From the NCBI GenBank assembly GCA_002239065.1, contig MPNO01000009.1:1-64000 (forward strand): a stretch of 64,000 bases of DNA, in the 5' to 3' direction. Positions 1-7,227 of this stretch are shown one piece after another. The stretch is from Defluviicoccus sp. bin129 (lineage in GTDB: Bacteria > Pseudomonadota > Alphaproteobacteria > MPNO01). Each line of letters begins with the position of its first letter. Positions within the stretch are counted from its first letter, which is position 1. A model generated the notes under the pieces. The model was not told the DNA's origin and did no database searches. It worked only from the letters and a program-made list of their open reading frames with translations. Made by a program: the position numbers and the translations under genes.

Positions 1-900
1 CGGGACGCCTTCGGCCCGGGCATCCGCGCCTTTCAGAGGAACTCGGTCCTCGTCCTGTCGGCTTTCGTCACGGGTGTGCTGATAGACGGGTTCTCGACGC
101 TGATCAGCAAGTCCTTCGTGCAGACCGGGCGCATATTCGAGAACGGCGTCTGGCGGCTCAAGCAGAACAACCGGCATCAGATGGAGATATTCCTGCCCGG
201 CGGGCTGGAACGGTACGGCGAGGGCTGGAAGCTGTCGGTGCGCATCCGCTTCGTGCACGCGCAGGTCCGCATGCTGCTGGGACGGACCGCGGAGTGGGAG
301 CACGACGCCTGGGGCGTGCCGATCAGCGCCGCGCATCTGGGCTACGCGGTCGCGTGTTTCGCCGCGCGCACCGTCAAGCACTCGGAGTCGCTGGGCGCGC
401 GCTACACGGCGGAGGAGCGGGCCGGGTTCCACGATGTCTGGCGCTACGCCGGCTATCTCATGGGCATCCCCGAATCCATCCTCTTCGCCGACGAGAGCCA
501 CGCCTTGCACCTCTACCGGATCGGCTCCCTTTGCGAGCCTCCCCCGACCCCGGACGCGATCATCATGACGAATGCGTTGATCAACTCCGCCCCGCTGGTC
601 GCCAACATCGACGACCCGGTCGAGCGGGACAAGCTGGTGAGGAAGGTCATCTACCCCATTTCACGGGCGCTGGTGGGCGGCAAGCTCTCCGACCAGCTGA
701 AGTTTCCCCGAGAGAGAGGCGTGATCTTCCCCCTGCTCGCCTACCGGATCGACCAGCGCATCCGGGGGCTGAGGGCGCGGTTCGGACGGGAAGGGCCGCA
801 GAATTTCTCGACGCTGCTCGATGCGTCGGCCTATGACGACGCGGGGTTGAGCTACCGGCTGCCCGACCATGTCCACGACGAACGCTCCAGCAAGTGGTGA
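1..900 (+). CDS. DUF2236 / MpaB-type oxygenase domain protein (5' end outside window)
   Basis: The reading frame is open from the first base, so the gene begins before the window. The visible part matches the DUF2236 family (ER-bound oxygenase MpaB / rubber oxygenase catalytic domain). It has the run RFVHAQVRMLL followed by WGVPIS and later a WRYAGYLMGIP segment, the usual order in that family. Members are haem-containing oxidases or oxygenases, mostly of unknown substrate. A GTG at 76 could be read as a start, but 25 upstream codons without a stop look like the same protein. Nothing nearby suggests a substrate. Confidence 0.8.
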   Translation, partial: RDAFGPGIRAFQRNSVLVLSAFVTGVLIDGFSTLISKSFVQTGRIFENGVWRLKQNNRHQMEIFLPGGLERYGEGWKLSVRIRFVHAQVRMLLGRTAEWEHDAWGVPISAAHLGYAVACFAARTVKHSESLGARYTAEERAGFHDVWRYAGYLMGIPESILFADESHALHLYRIGSLCEPPPTPDAIIMTNALINSAPLVANIDDPVERDKLVRKVIYPISRALVGGKLSDQLKFPRERGVIFPLLAYRIDQRIRGLRARFGREGPQNFSTLLDASAYDDAGLSYRLPDHVHDERSSKW

Positions 901-962
901 GCGGCGCCGTCCGCACGGTAGCTCAACAGGGCAAGAGCGACATGACTCCTTGGGAGGAAGAT

Positions 963-1211
963 GTGAACGGACGAAGACGTATCCGTGCCGACATCAAGAA
1001 GCTGGAAAGCCAAGCAGGCGAGTTAGAAGACGCCGTGGTGGTAGATCTTCATCAAGCACTCGTTCGGGCTGAGTCGCGCGAGTCTTATTTCGCGCGAGAA
1101 GCCAGTCTCGATCTAAGTTATGCCGCAAATGAGTGTTGCGACCCAGACCTCCGAGAGCGTATTGAAGAAGTAAGGCGCGATCTGCACAAATTGGTTTTTC
1201 CACAACCATGA
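963..1211 (+). CDS. Small charged hypothetical protein
   Basis: About 82 residues, rich in Arg, Glu and Lys and probably mostly helical; no family recognised. The GTG at 963 is chosen because a strong ribosome-binding site, GGGAGGAAG at 952-960, sits just upstream. In-frame starts at 894 and 942 lack one. The frame ends at 1211, and its TGA overlaps an ATG at 1208, so translation of the next gene may be coupled. Codon use is less GC-biased than in the cob genes, as expected for accessory DNA. Confidence 0.45.
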   Translation: MNGRRRIRADIKKLESQAGELEDAVVVDLHQALVRAESRESYFAREASLDLSYAANECCDPDLRERIEEVRRDLHKLVFPQP

Positions 1212-1246
1212 AGGAATGCCTGTTGAATCTGGAGGCAGAAGCTGAA

Positions 1247-1573
1247 ATGGGATCACCCATCGCAATCAGTCTGCTCGCCCTGTTCTTCGCCGTTAATCAG
1301 GTAGCCGCTTCCAGCGGGTCGGATGTCCTGCTGCCCTCGGAAAAAATCTCGGTCTCCACGCCGCACGCCGCCAGCGACTCCGATGGCAATGCTTCGCCTC
1401 CGCCCGTTCATCTGTCAGGCACGCCCGCCACCGGAGACAACCGAGGCGAGCAGCTGCAGGTCGATGCGGCGCTGAACCTGGATTTGGATGGGAGCCCCAC
1501 GGTAGAGGCAATACCCTCGATAGACGTTGCACTCAGCAGCATCAAGAACATTGACCGTGGCGCGGCGCATTAA
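1247..1573 (+). CDS. Small putative secreted protein
   Basis: About 108 residues. The N-terminus is a hydrophobic stretch of roughly 18 residues ending in VAASS, which reads as a signal peptide or membrane anchor. The remainder is Ser, Pro and Asp rich with low complexity. GGAGG at 1231-1235 lies 11 bases before the ATG at 1247. An in-frame ATG at 1208 would add 13 residues and overlap the previous stop, so it is a possible alternative start. No family recognised and function unknown. Confidence 0.45.
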   Translation: MGSPIAISLLALFFAVNQVAASSGSDVLLPSEKISVSTPHAASDSDGNASPPPVHLSGTPATGDNRGEQLQVDAALNLDLDGSPTVEAIPSIDVALSSIKNIDRGAAH

Positions 1574-1863
1574 ACGGAGACGGTCATGTTCAGAGACTTG
1601 CCGATCGATTCAGGCGGCACGATCCAGCGGGGCCTCGCAGGCAACCGCATCCAGGGCGGCTTCTACGGCTCCGAGCATGTGGAGGTTACGGTGAACCTTC
1701 GAGTCGTCGAACATTGTCGGCGCGTTCGGCGCGAGAAAGCAATAGGAGCAGAGCAGCCCGTCGGAACGCGGTCCCATGTCCTAGAAGTGTCGGTGCGGCG
1801 CGGCGATCACCTTCGCCCCAACCGCTGCGCCGGACGAGGAAACAAGCCTTTGTCGAGCACCTG

Positions 1864-2697
1864 ATGATGAAACCGCAATTCGCACTGGCTCTGTGCACCG
1901 CACTGGCGATGAGCGCGCCCGCCGTGGCGACCTGTCCCGATGAATCGACCACGCTGCGCTTCGGTTTCTACGCGCATTTCAACCCTGTCAGCTACAGTGC
2001 CGATCGCGATCCCGCGGCGCTAGGCTTCAACGTGCATCTCGGCTACGAGGCGGACCTTCTGAGCGCGCTTGAGGCGACCTCCGGCACGAACCTGAAGTTC
2101 AAGCGCACGGGTATCGCGGTGTGGGACCGCATTTGGCTGTTGGCCGCGAACTCGCGCTACGACGTCGTGGGCGGCGGGATCACGATTCTTCCGGCTCGCA
2201 CGCGCGACGCGTCCGGGAAGCGCGCGATCGCGTTCACCCGCGGCCACATCCGGTTCCGCCAGTCGCTGCTCGTGCGCGTGAAGGACGCGAGCCGGCTGTC
2301 GCGCTACGCGGACCTGACGTCCCGCGATCGCGTGGGCGTGGTACGCGGCACGACGGGCGAGATCCGGCTATTCGAGTTGATGCGGCACGCCCTGCCGCGG
2401 GTCATCGCGTTTCCCGATGAGACGGCGTTGATCGAGGCGCTGCTCGAGGGAAGCATCGACGCAGTCGCGCGCGGCGAGATCGGCAACCGCGCGGTCGAGC
2501 GGTTGTACGCGGGACAACTCCGGGTCACCGCCCTGGACACGCGAGTCGAGACCGGCGGCTTCGCGGTCGCCGCGAAGAACACGGCGCTGGCGGCGTGCAT
2601 CGACCGGCACATCAGCCACCTCACGGACAACGCTCGCATCGGCTACGGCGCGTGGCTCGCAGACCCGACGGTGTTCATGCGGCGGGCGAGACAATGA
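1864..2697 (+). CDS. Periplasmic substrate-binding protein, family 3
   Basis: About 277 residues. It starts with a signal peptide (hydrophobic residues about 5-22, cleavage after APAVA) and continues as a type 2 periplasmic fold of the SBP_bac_3 / cyclohexadienyl-dehydratase-like group. Visible landmarks are the YEADLLSALE stretch, then YDVVGGGITILPARTRD, which corresponds to the usual ISITPER segment, then GVVRGTTGE. Two adjacent ATGs (1864, 1867) are possible starts; the longer upstream frame is Arg-rich and unlikely to be coding. No permease or ATPase gene is adjacent, so it may serve a remote transporter or act as an enzyme. The following gene overlaps by four bases. Confidence 0.7.
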   Translation: MMKPQFALALCTALAMSAPAVATCPDESTTLRFGFYAHFNPVSYSADRDPAALGFNVHLGYEADLLSALEATSGTNLKFKRTGIAVWDRIWLLAANSRYDVVGGGITILPARTRDASGKRAIAFTRGHIRFRQSLLVRVKDASRLSRYADLTSRDRVGVVRGTTGEIRLFELMRHALPRVIAFPDETALIEALLEGSIDAVARGEIGNRAVERLYAGQLRVTALDTRVETGGFAVAAKNTALAACIDRHISHLTDNARIGYGAWLADPTVFMRRARQ

Positions 2698-2960
2698 ATT
2701 GCTCGCGCAAGCCGTACTTCACGCTCGCGATGGTCGATCACGGCTACGTGTTCACGTTGTTCGCGTCCGACGGAAAGCAACTCGCGACTTCTACGGGCAA
2801 CCCGAGCCGAGAGGCTGCGGAGGAAGCGATGGAACTCGTGCGGCGCGCCGCGCCGATCGCCCGGTTCGACGCGAAGTTCCCGATCGAGGACGCGCGTACC
2901 GTTTCCGGCCTCGTGCCACCTAGTGTACACCTGCGATTTGAGGGAGGTGGTTATCCGTGA
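2694..2960 (+). CDS. YegP-like (DUF1508) small protein
   Basis: 88 residues, starting in an ATGA overlap with the preceding binding-protein gene. Residues about 17-52 (YVFTLFASDGKQLATS, then SREAAEEAMELVRRAA) follow the DUF1508/YegP pattern: a short beta hairpin with a DGK-type turn, then a helix. Proteins of this family are small and of unknown role. The last 25 residues have no family match and may be variable. Assignment rests on pattern recognition only. Confidence 0.5.
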   Translation: MNCSRKPYFTLAMVDHGYVFTLFASDGKQLATSTGNPSREAAEEAMELVRRAAPIARFDAKFPIEDARTVSGLVPPSVHLRFEGGGYP

Positions 2961-3048
2961 CATCGAAGCATACCAGGCCGAAAGCGAACAGGCGAAGGGA
3001 TCGTCGGACTGTCTTCCGTAGTCGGCCACTTTCGCTCGGGGAGTCGCG

Positions 3049-3312
3049 GTGTGTGAATTGAAGCCCGAAGACTTTGACGAGAAGCTCAAGCAGGAAGCGT
3101 GGTTTCAAGGAAAGCGCGTGGGTTGATTCGACCCGGCCATCTGGCGGACCGACGAGCACGATCGGCTGATGCGCTATGGCGACTACGCCGATTCCCTGTC
3201 CGAGTTCGGATGGAAGATCGGCGCTGCGCTCTGCGTCACGCCATCGCCGTTCGAGCTCGGCGTCAGGCTATGGCCCGAGGCGATCGGGCGCGGGAGACGA
3301 GCGATCGAGTGA
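3049..3312 (+). pseudogene. Short gene interrupted by an in-frame TGA
   Basis: One frame runs from GTG 3049 to TGA 3310-3312 with a single internal TGA at 3124-3126. Both halves look coding: an acidic/basic helical N-terminus, then FDPAIWRTDEHDRLMRYGDYADSL and a hydrophobic C-terminal part. A one-base change from TGG (Trp) to TGA is the simplest explanation. Alternatively the second half is translated alone from ATG 3169. Family unknown, perhaps phage-related given its accessory setting. Confidence 0.4.
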
Positions 3313-3364
3313 CTAGGCACGGGGTACCCCAAACGGCGTGTATTTCCGCGCCGGCCCCATGCGG

Positions 3365-3408
3365 CCCCCGGTCTGGAACAGCCGCTGGACCGGGGGTTCC
3401 TTCTCTTT
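3365..3408 (+). terminator. Rho-independent-like terminator hairpin
   Basis: A perfect 9-base inverted repeat (CCCCCGGTC at 3365-3373, GACCGGGGG at 3388-3396) with a 14-base loop, followed by the T-rich tail TTCCTTCTCTTT. It lies between the interrupted small gene and the next small gene, in the right place to end the upstream transcript. Confidence 0.55.
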
Positions 3409-3426
3409 CCATGGAGGGAATGAACC

Positions 3427-3702
3427 ATGACCGTGACCGTGACCATCGCTGATATGGCTCGCGCGGCCGGTGTGCCGGAAAAGATTTTTCGCCGCTATCT
3501 TCGGCGCGCCGAGGAACGCGGCGGAATGAACTGGCATCGAAGGTATGGGCCATGGAACGTCGTGATCGGCAGCCCCGAGCACGCCGAGATGAGCGATGTG
3601 CTGATCCAGGTGCTGTTGCGGAAGAAGAGAGGGCGGCGGCCGGAGAGCGCGCCGCCCGTGCTCCTCGAGGAAAGCCTGGAACCGAGACCAGGGCCGAGAT
3701 AG
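3427..3702 (+). CDS. Small putative DNA-binding protein
   Basis: 91 residues. A clear GGAGGGAA ribosome-binding site precedes the ATG. Residues about 6-32 (VTIADMARAAGVPEKIFRRYLRRA) have the spacing of a helix-turn-helix: a helix, an AGV turn and a second basic helix. The C-terminus contains KKRGRRP and is Pro/Glu rich. Similar small proteins occur in mobile elements and phages, and this one sits just upstream of transposase debris. No specific family recognised. Confidence 0.5.
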   Translation: MTVTVTIADMARAAGVPEKIFRRYLRRAEERGGMNWHRRYGPWNVVIGSPEHAEMSDVLIQVLLRKKRGRRPESAPPVLLEESLEPRPGPR

Positions 3703-3976
3703 GCAAAAGCGGAGACGCCCAGCCGACCAGATCGTCGTATCTGAGCCGCTTCCCCTCAATGCCGGAGACCATCGCGGCCATCTTGTCGATCGTGTTGAGC
3801 CCCCGCAGGTTGTGCCGGCCCGTGAGTTCGTTCAGGTAGCGCTGGAGGTGCTTCGGGCTGATCCAGTGGTAGGTAGGTGCCCTTGTACGCCCGCTTGAGA
3901 ACGGCCCAGAAGCTTTCGATGCCGTTGGTGTGGACGACCCGATCGACGTACTGGCCGGCGGAGTGGTTCACCGCCC
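3700..3976 (-). pseudogene. IS1595-family (ISXO2-like) transposase, C-terminal remnant
   Basis: Reading on the minus strand from about 3976, the frame gives VNHSAGQYV, then HTNGIESFWAVLKRAYKGTY. This is the C-terminal part of the ISXO2-like DDE transposase domain, including the conserved N-x-x-E-S-F-W motif. After KGTY a tandem duplication of four bases (GGTAGGTA near 3866-3875 on the plus strand) shifts the frame. The sequence resumes as HWISPKHLQRYLNELTGRHN and KRLRYDDL in another frame. The N-terminal two thirds of the transposase are missing, so the element is dead. Confidence 0.75.
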
Positions 3977-4079
3977 GGCGCGCGCCGTCGCTGCATTCCC
4001 TGGAGCAGTAGTGGTTGCCGCGGCCGCAGCGGGGGCACAGAACAACCTGGCGGCGGCACAAACGACTTTCATTCAGCAT
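3977..4079 (-). pseudogene. Zinc-finger mobile-element protein, N-terminal fragment
   Basis: From ATG 4079 on the minus strand the product is about 35 residues with the pattern C-x2-C-x6-C-x3-C (CPRCGRGNHYCSREC), followed by Arg residues. It then runs directly in frame into the IS1595 remnant. Small zinc-ribbon proteins of this kind accompany rhizobial insertion elements. The fusion point at about 3976 suggests that insertion or deletion of IS1595 material removed its C-terminal part. Family assignment is from memory of the pattern. Confidence 0.4.
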
Positions 4080-4093
4080 ACCGTCATAGCCAT

Positions 4094-4528
4094 GTGACGG
4101 TTGAGTATCCGTGGCACCCGTTCCACGGTCGCCGCTTTCACGCCCGCAACGCTGGCCGTCTACACGGGATCCTCCTGATCGTCGGAGAGGGAGACCGGCA
4201 TGTGTCCCGGAAGCTTCCGGGGTGGATGTGCGATCCCACGGTGTGTCGGTCGATGACACTGGGCGAGCCGCTGGTGCGGGTGGACGCATTGTCCGAGCTA
4301 TCCAATGCCGTGGCGGCTCTGTTGCCGATGCGCCCCACCGCATCATCATCGGCCCCCCACAGGATGGAGGTCGCCGATGACGCTGCGGACATTACGATCG
4401 CGAACCCAACTCCAACTGAGCCTGGAACCGCCGGGATCGACGGCGCTGGTGCCCACCCTCGCCGATCTTCTGCTCGAAGCACTGGATCGGGATACGGAAA
4501 CGGCCAATCGCAAGGAGACGATCGATGA
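4094..4528 (+). CDS. Y4bD/Y4pK-like mobile-element protein
   Basis: Starts at GTG 4094, divergent from the zinc-finger fragment 14 bases away. The first 80 or so residues (YPWHPFHGRRFHARN ... ILLIVGEGDRHVSRKLPGWMCDP) resemble the Y4bD/Y4pK family of small proteins carried by rhizobial insertion-like elements. They contain the opening P-x-H-P-x-x-G motif. The tail beyond about residue 85 is Ser/Ala/Pro rich and overlaps the next gene by about 150 bases in another frame, so the true 3' end may be poorly conserved. It is the first gene of the recombinase element. Confidence 0.5.
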   Translation: MTVEYPWHPFHGRRFHARNAGRLHGILLIVGEGDRHVSRKLPGWMCDPTVCRSMTLGEPLVRVDALSELSNAVAALLPMRPTASSSAPHRMEVADDAADITIANPTPTEPGTAGIDGAGAHPRRSSARSTGSGYGNGQSQGDDR

Positions 4529-4547
4529 ACTCGAAGATCACATCTGA
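4377..4547 (+). CDS. Small companion protein of the serine-recombinase element
   Basis: 56 residues from ATG 4377, with GGAGG at 4366-4370 as ribosome-binding site. It overlaps the recombinase start by 23 bases, an arrangement that would couple their translation. The product is Leu/Thr/Asp rich and contains LADLLLEALDRD, probably a helix; it ends in DELEDHI. Small genes at this position are common in Y4bA-type elements, but their job is unknown. Confidence 0.5.
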   Translation: MTLRTLRSRTQLQLSLEPPGSTALVPTLADLLLEALDRDTETANRKETIDELEDHI

Positions 4548-6609
4548 GCATCTTTGCCGCGGCGCGGTCGTCTACATTCGCCAGTCCAGTCCGATGCAAG
4601 TCCTGGAGAACACCGAGAGCCAGCGGCGGCAGTACGACCTGGTCGACACGGCGCGCACCGCCGGGTTCGCGTCGGTGTCGGTGATTGACGACGATCTCGG
4701 CCGTTCCGGCGACGGGGCCTCGGAACGCCCGGGATTCCAGAAGCTCGCCGCCGCGGTGTGCACGGGGTCGATCGGCGCGGTGTTCTGCATCGAGGCTTCC
4801 AGGCTCTCCAGGAACGGACGGGACTGGCACCATCTGATAGACCTGTGCGCCCTGACCGGCGCGCTGGTTATCGACCCGGACGGGGTCTACGATCCGCGTC
4901 TGATCAACGACCGGTTGCTGCTCGGGTTGAAAGGCACGATGTCGGAATACGAGCTCAGCCTTCTGCGACAACGTGGTCTGGCTGCCCGAGACGCGAAGGC
5001 CAAGCGCGGCGAGCTGCGCTTCACCCTTCCGCCAGGCTATTACTGGGGCGAGGTCGGACGCATCGAGATCGACCCCGACGAGCGCGTCGCGGACGCGATT
5101 CGCCTGGTGTTCAATAAATTCCAGGAGCTCGGCAGCTGCCGCCAAGTGTATCTGTCATTCCTCGATTCCGGGCTGAGCCTGCCGGTAGTGCGGCGTAACG
5201 CTGGCGTGCGCCAGATTGAGTGGCGACCGGCCGCTTACCACACAGTGATCCAGATACTGAAGAACCCGATATATGCTGGGGCATACGCCTTCGGGAAGCG
5301 TGGCACGCGTACTCGGATCGTCGACGGACGTGCGCGAAAGACCACCGGCCATCACCGCGCGATGGCCGACTGGGGCGTGCTGCTGCGCAACAACCACGAG
5401 GGCTACATAAGCTGGGAGCGTTTCGAAGAGAACCAGAGGATTATGCTTGAGAACGCCCACATGAAGAAACTTGCGTCGCGCAAGTCGGGCCGGGGCGGCC
5501 GGGCCCTGCTGACCGGTCTGGCGCGCTGCGGTCGGTGCGGGCGCATGATGCGGGTGTTCTACCAGGGGCGGTCGCAGCGTGCCTACCGCTACCAGTGCCG
5601 GGGAAGCATACAGCTCCCCGGCCTGTGCATTGGCATTGGTGGCATTCGCATCGACCTCGCGGTCTCCGCGCGGATTCTCGATGCGGTCTCTCCGCATGCG
5701 GTGGAGGCGGCGTTGGAGGCGGCCGAACAGGTCGACCGTACTGCCGCCGATCAGCGGCGCGCGGTGGAACGCGAACTCGAAGAGGCCCAATACGAGGGGT
5801 CGCTGGCAGCACGTCGCTACGAGTTGGTCGATCCCGCCAAGCGGCATGTCGCGCGGGAACTGGAGGCACGTTGGAACGCTGCGCTGGAGCGCGTTGAGCA
5901 GATTGAACGACGCCTTGTCGGGCTGGACGCGGAGTGGGCGTCTCGTCCACGGATCGATCGGGCAGCGCTGTTGGACCTTGCGCAGAATCTTCCTGCGGTG
6001 TGGAACGCGCCGACGACGAGCACGGGGACGAAGCAGCGCTTGATTCGCACGGTGATCGAGGAAGTCATCATCGATCTGGACGACGAGGCCAATGAAGCGG
6101 TGGTGGCGATCCACTGGGTGGGCGGACGCCATAGCGAGACGCGGGTTCCGCGGGCCAGAACCGGTCGCTATCCCGCCGATCGCCGGCCCGCCGCAGTCGA
6201 GGTGATGCGCAAGCTCGGCGGCCACTGGCCGGACCGCGAGCTGGCGATCACGATGAACCGAATGCGTTGTCCCCACGAGGACGGAGGGAGCTGGACGACG
6301 GTGCGGGTTCGAGGCCTTCGCGAGCGGCTGGGTATAGCCGCCTTCGATCCCGCGACAGCCGGGCCCGAAACCATCAGCGCGGACGAGACCGCTCGCCGCC
6401 TCGGGATCTCGATCGAGTCAGTCCATCGGCTTATCCGTGAGAGAAAGCTACCGGCAACACAGCTCATGCCATCGGCTCCGTGGGAGATCCCGGTCGAAGC
6501 GCTCGAAAGCGAGGCAGTCCTGATAGGCGTGCGCGAAATCGTGGCGCGGCGTCCCGGAAATATCAGGCGATTACAAGACGATAGCACCCTCCGCCTGCCG
6601 GGAATCTGA
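4525..6609 (+). CDS. Large serine recombinase (resolvase/invertase family)
   Basis: 694 residues. Domains in order: resolvase N-terminal catalytic domain (residues about 10-150; YIRQSS with the nucleophile Ser21, and IEASRLSRNGRDW), recombinase domain (about 170-290), a zinc beta-ribbon (ARCGRCGRMM then YQC), a coiled coil (about 400-470) and a C-terminal helix-turn-helix (ISADETARRLGISIESVHRLI). This matches the rhizobial Y4bA-type recombinases that move insertion-like elements by site-specific recombination. All visible catalytic motifs are intact. A decayed paralogue lies 0.6 kb downstream in the same orientation. Confidence 0.9.
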   Translation: MNSKITSEHLCRGAVVYIRQSSPMQVLENTESQRRQYDLVDTARTAGFASVSVIDDDLGRSGDGASERPGFQKLAAAVCTGSIGAVFCIEASRLSRNGRDWHHLIDLCALTGALVIDPDGVYDPRLINDRLLLGLKGTMSEYELSLLRQRGLAARDAKAKRGELRFTLPPGYYWGEVGRIEIDPDERVADAIRLVFNKFQELGSCRQVYLSFLDSGLSLPVVRRNAGVRQIEWRPAAYHTVIQILKNPIYAGAYAFGKRGTRTRIVDGRARKTTGHHRAMADWGVLLRNNHEGYISWERFEENQRIMLENAHMKKLASRKSGRGGRALLTGLARCGRCGRMMRVFYQGRSQRAYRYQCRGSIQLPGLCIGIGGIRIDLAVSARILDAVSPHAVEAALEAAEQVDRTAADQRRAVERELEEAQYEGSLAARRYELVDPAKRHVARELEARWNAALERVEQIERRLVGLDAEWASRPRIDRAALLDLAQNLPAVWNAPTTSTGTKQRLIRTVIEEVIIDLDDEANEAVVAIHWVGGRHSETRVPRARTGRYPADRRPAAVEVMRKLGGHWPDRELAITMNRMRCPHEDGGSWTTVRVRGLRERLGIAAFDPATAGPETISADETARRLGISIESVHRLIRERKLPATQLMPSAPWEIPVEALESEAVLIGVREIVARRPGNIRRLQDDSTLRLPGI

Positions 6610-6890
6610 CAAAAGGGACGCACAATGTCATACGATGGCACCGCGGGCAATTGAAAAGACGGCCGAAGTTCTTCATCGCGGCGGTCGATAATAACGGGCT
6701 CGATCTCCGCAAAATCCCGCACGATACTGTGCATCTGGGCCATGCCCCGCATGGCCCGGGGGGTGCGGCGTCAGCTGTTTGCGATCAGGCAAACGGGGCC
6801 GACGCCGCATCGTTCTCAGCGGCCCGAGTCTACCCTCGCCGATCCCACTGTCAGGTCCGGAAAACAGCCCGCCAAGCGCCGCCCGCCCGC

Positions 6891-6954
6891 TGTGGACAAG
6901 TAGCCCGCCGCCGCCAGACTCTTGGCGGTCGCTGCGGCGGGCTACTTGACCACA
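6891..6954. repeat. 64-base near-perfect palindrome
   Basis: Two 21-base arms (6891-6911 and 6934-6954) pair with one mismatch around a 22-base centre. The core arms are CAAGTAGCCCGCCGC and its exact complement GCGGCGGGCTACTTG. The centre has a smaller hairpin (CGCCA ... TGGCG). There is no T-tract on either side, so a simple terminator is less likely than a recombination or protein-binding site, or the end of a mobile element. Confidence 0.75.
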
Positions 6955-7147
6955 GCTCCGCCGAGAAAAGCCTCCAACCGGCAATCAGGCTGCCATGTCG
7001 GAACCAGGGTCAGGCGCCTAAATCAGCGAATACGCGCGGGTTTGGACCGTCACCAACAACCTGCCCCGGCGACGCCGGAGACGAACCGCGATGGAAGGCA
7101 CGGGGCGCCCTGCTTGAACATCTGAAGGCAATCTGAAGGGCAATCTA

Positions 7148-7225
7148 ATGTAGGGCAGCTTGGAGAAAGAACGTGTATTGACAATAGGTTACGGGTGCTG
7201 CCCGACATAGCGGGCTGTCCTACAT
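7148..7225. repeat. Imperfect inverted repeat at the truncated recombinase edge
   Basis: ATGTAGGGCAGC at 7148-7159 and GCTGTCCTACAT at 7214-7225 are inverted copies with one mismatch, 54 bases apart. Homology to the intact recombinase begins three bases after the second arm. The repeat may mark the end of whatever replaced the 5' part of that gene. Confidence 0.45.
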
Positions 7226-7227
7226 AT

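Larger units (their letters stand above)
6610..7227. other. Non-coding spacer between two recombinase copies
   Basis: About 620 bases without a convincing gene. It contains a large palindrome (6891-6954), a short repeated unit near ATCTGAAGG at about 7120-7146, and an imperfect inverted repeat (7148-7159 and 7214-7225) immediately before the truncated recombinase. Frames present here are short and of atypical composition. The stretch is probably element termini and debris. Confidence 0.5.

Noticed and set aside
1586..1864. 92-codon plus-strand frame before the binding-protein gene
   Set aside because: No family character and only a weak GGAG upstream. It may be the leader of the binding-protein gene; not enough support to list as a gene.
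3124..3126. In-frame TGA as a selenocysteine codon
   Set aside because: No selenoprotein family is recognised and no SECIS-like hairpin was seen after the codon; a Trp-to-stop mutation is simpler.
6891..6954. Interpreting the palindrome as an integron attC site
   Set aside because: It lacks the attC core-site ends and there is no cassette array or IntI.
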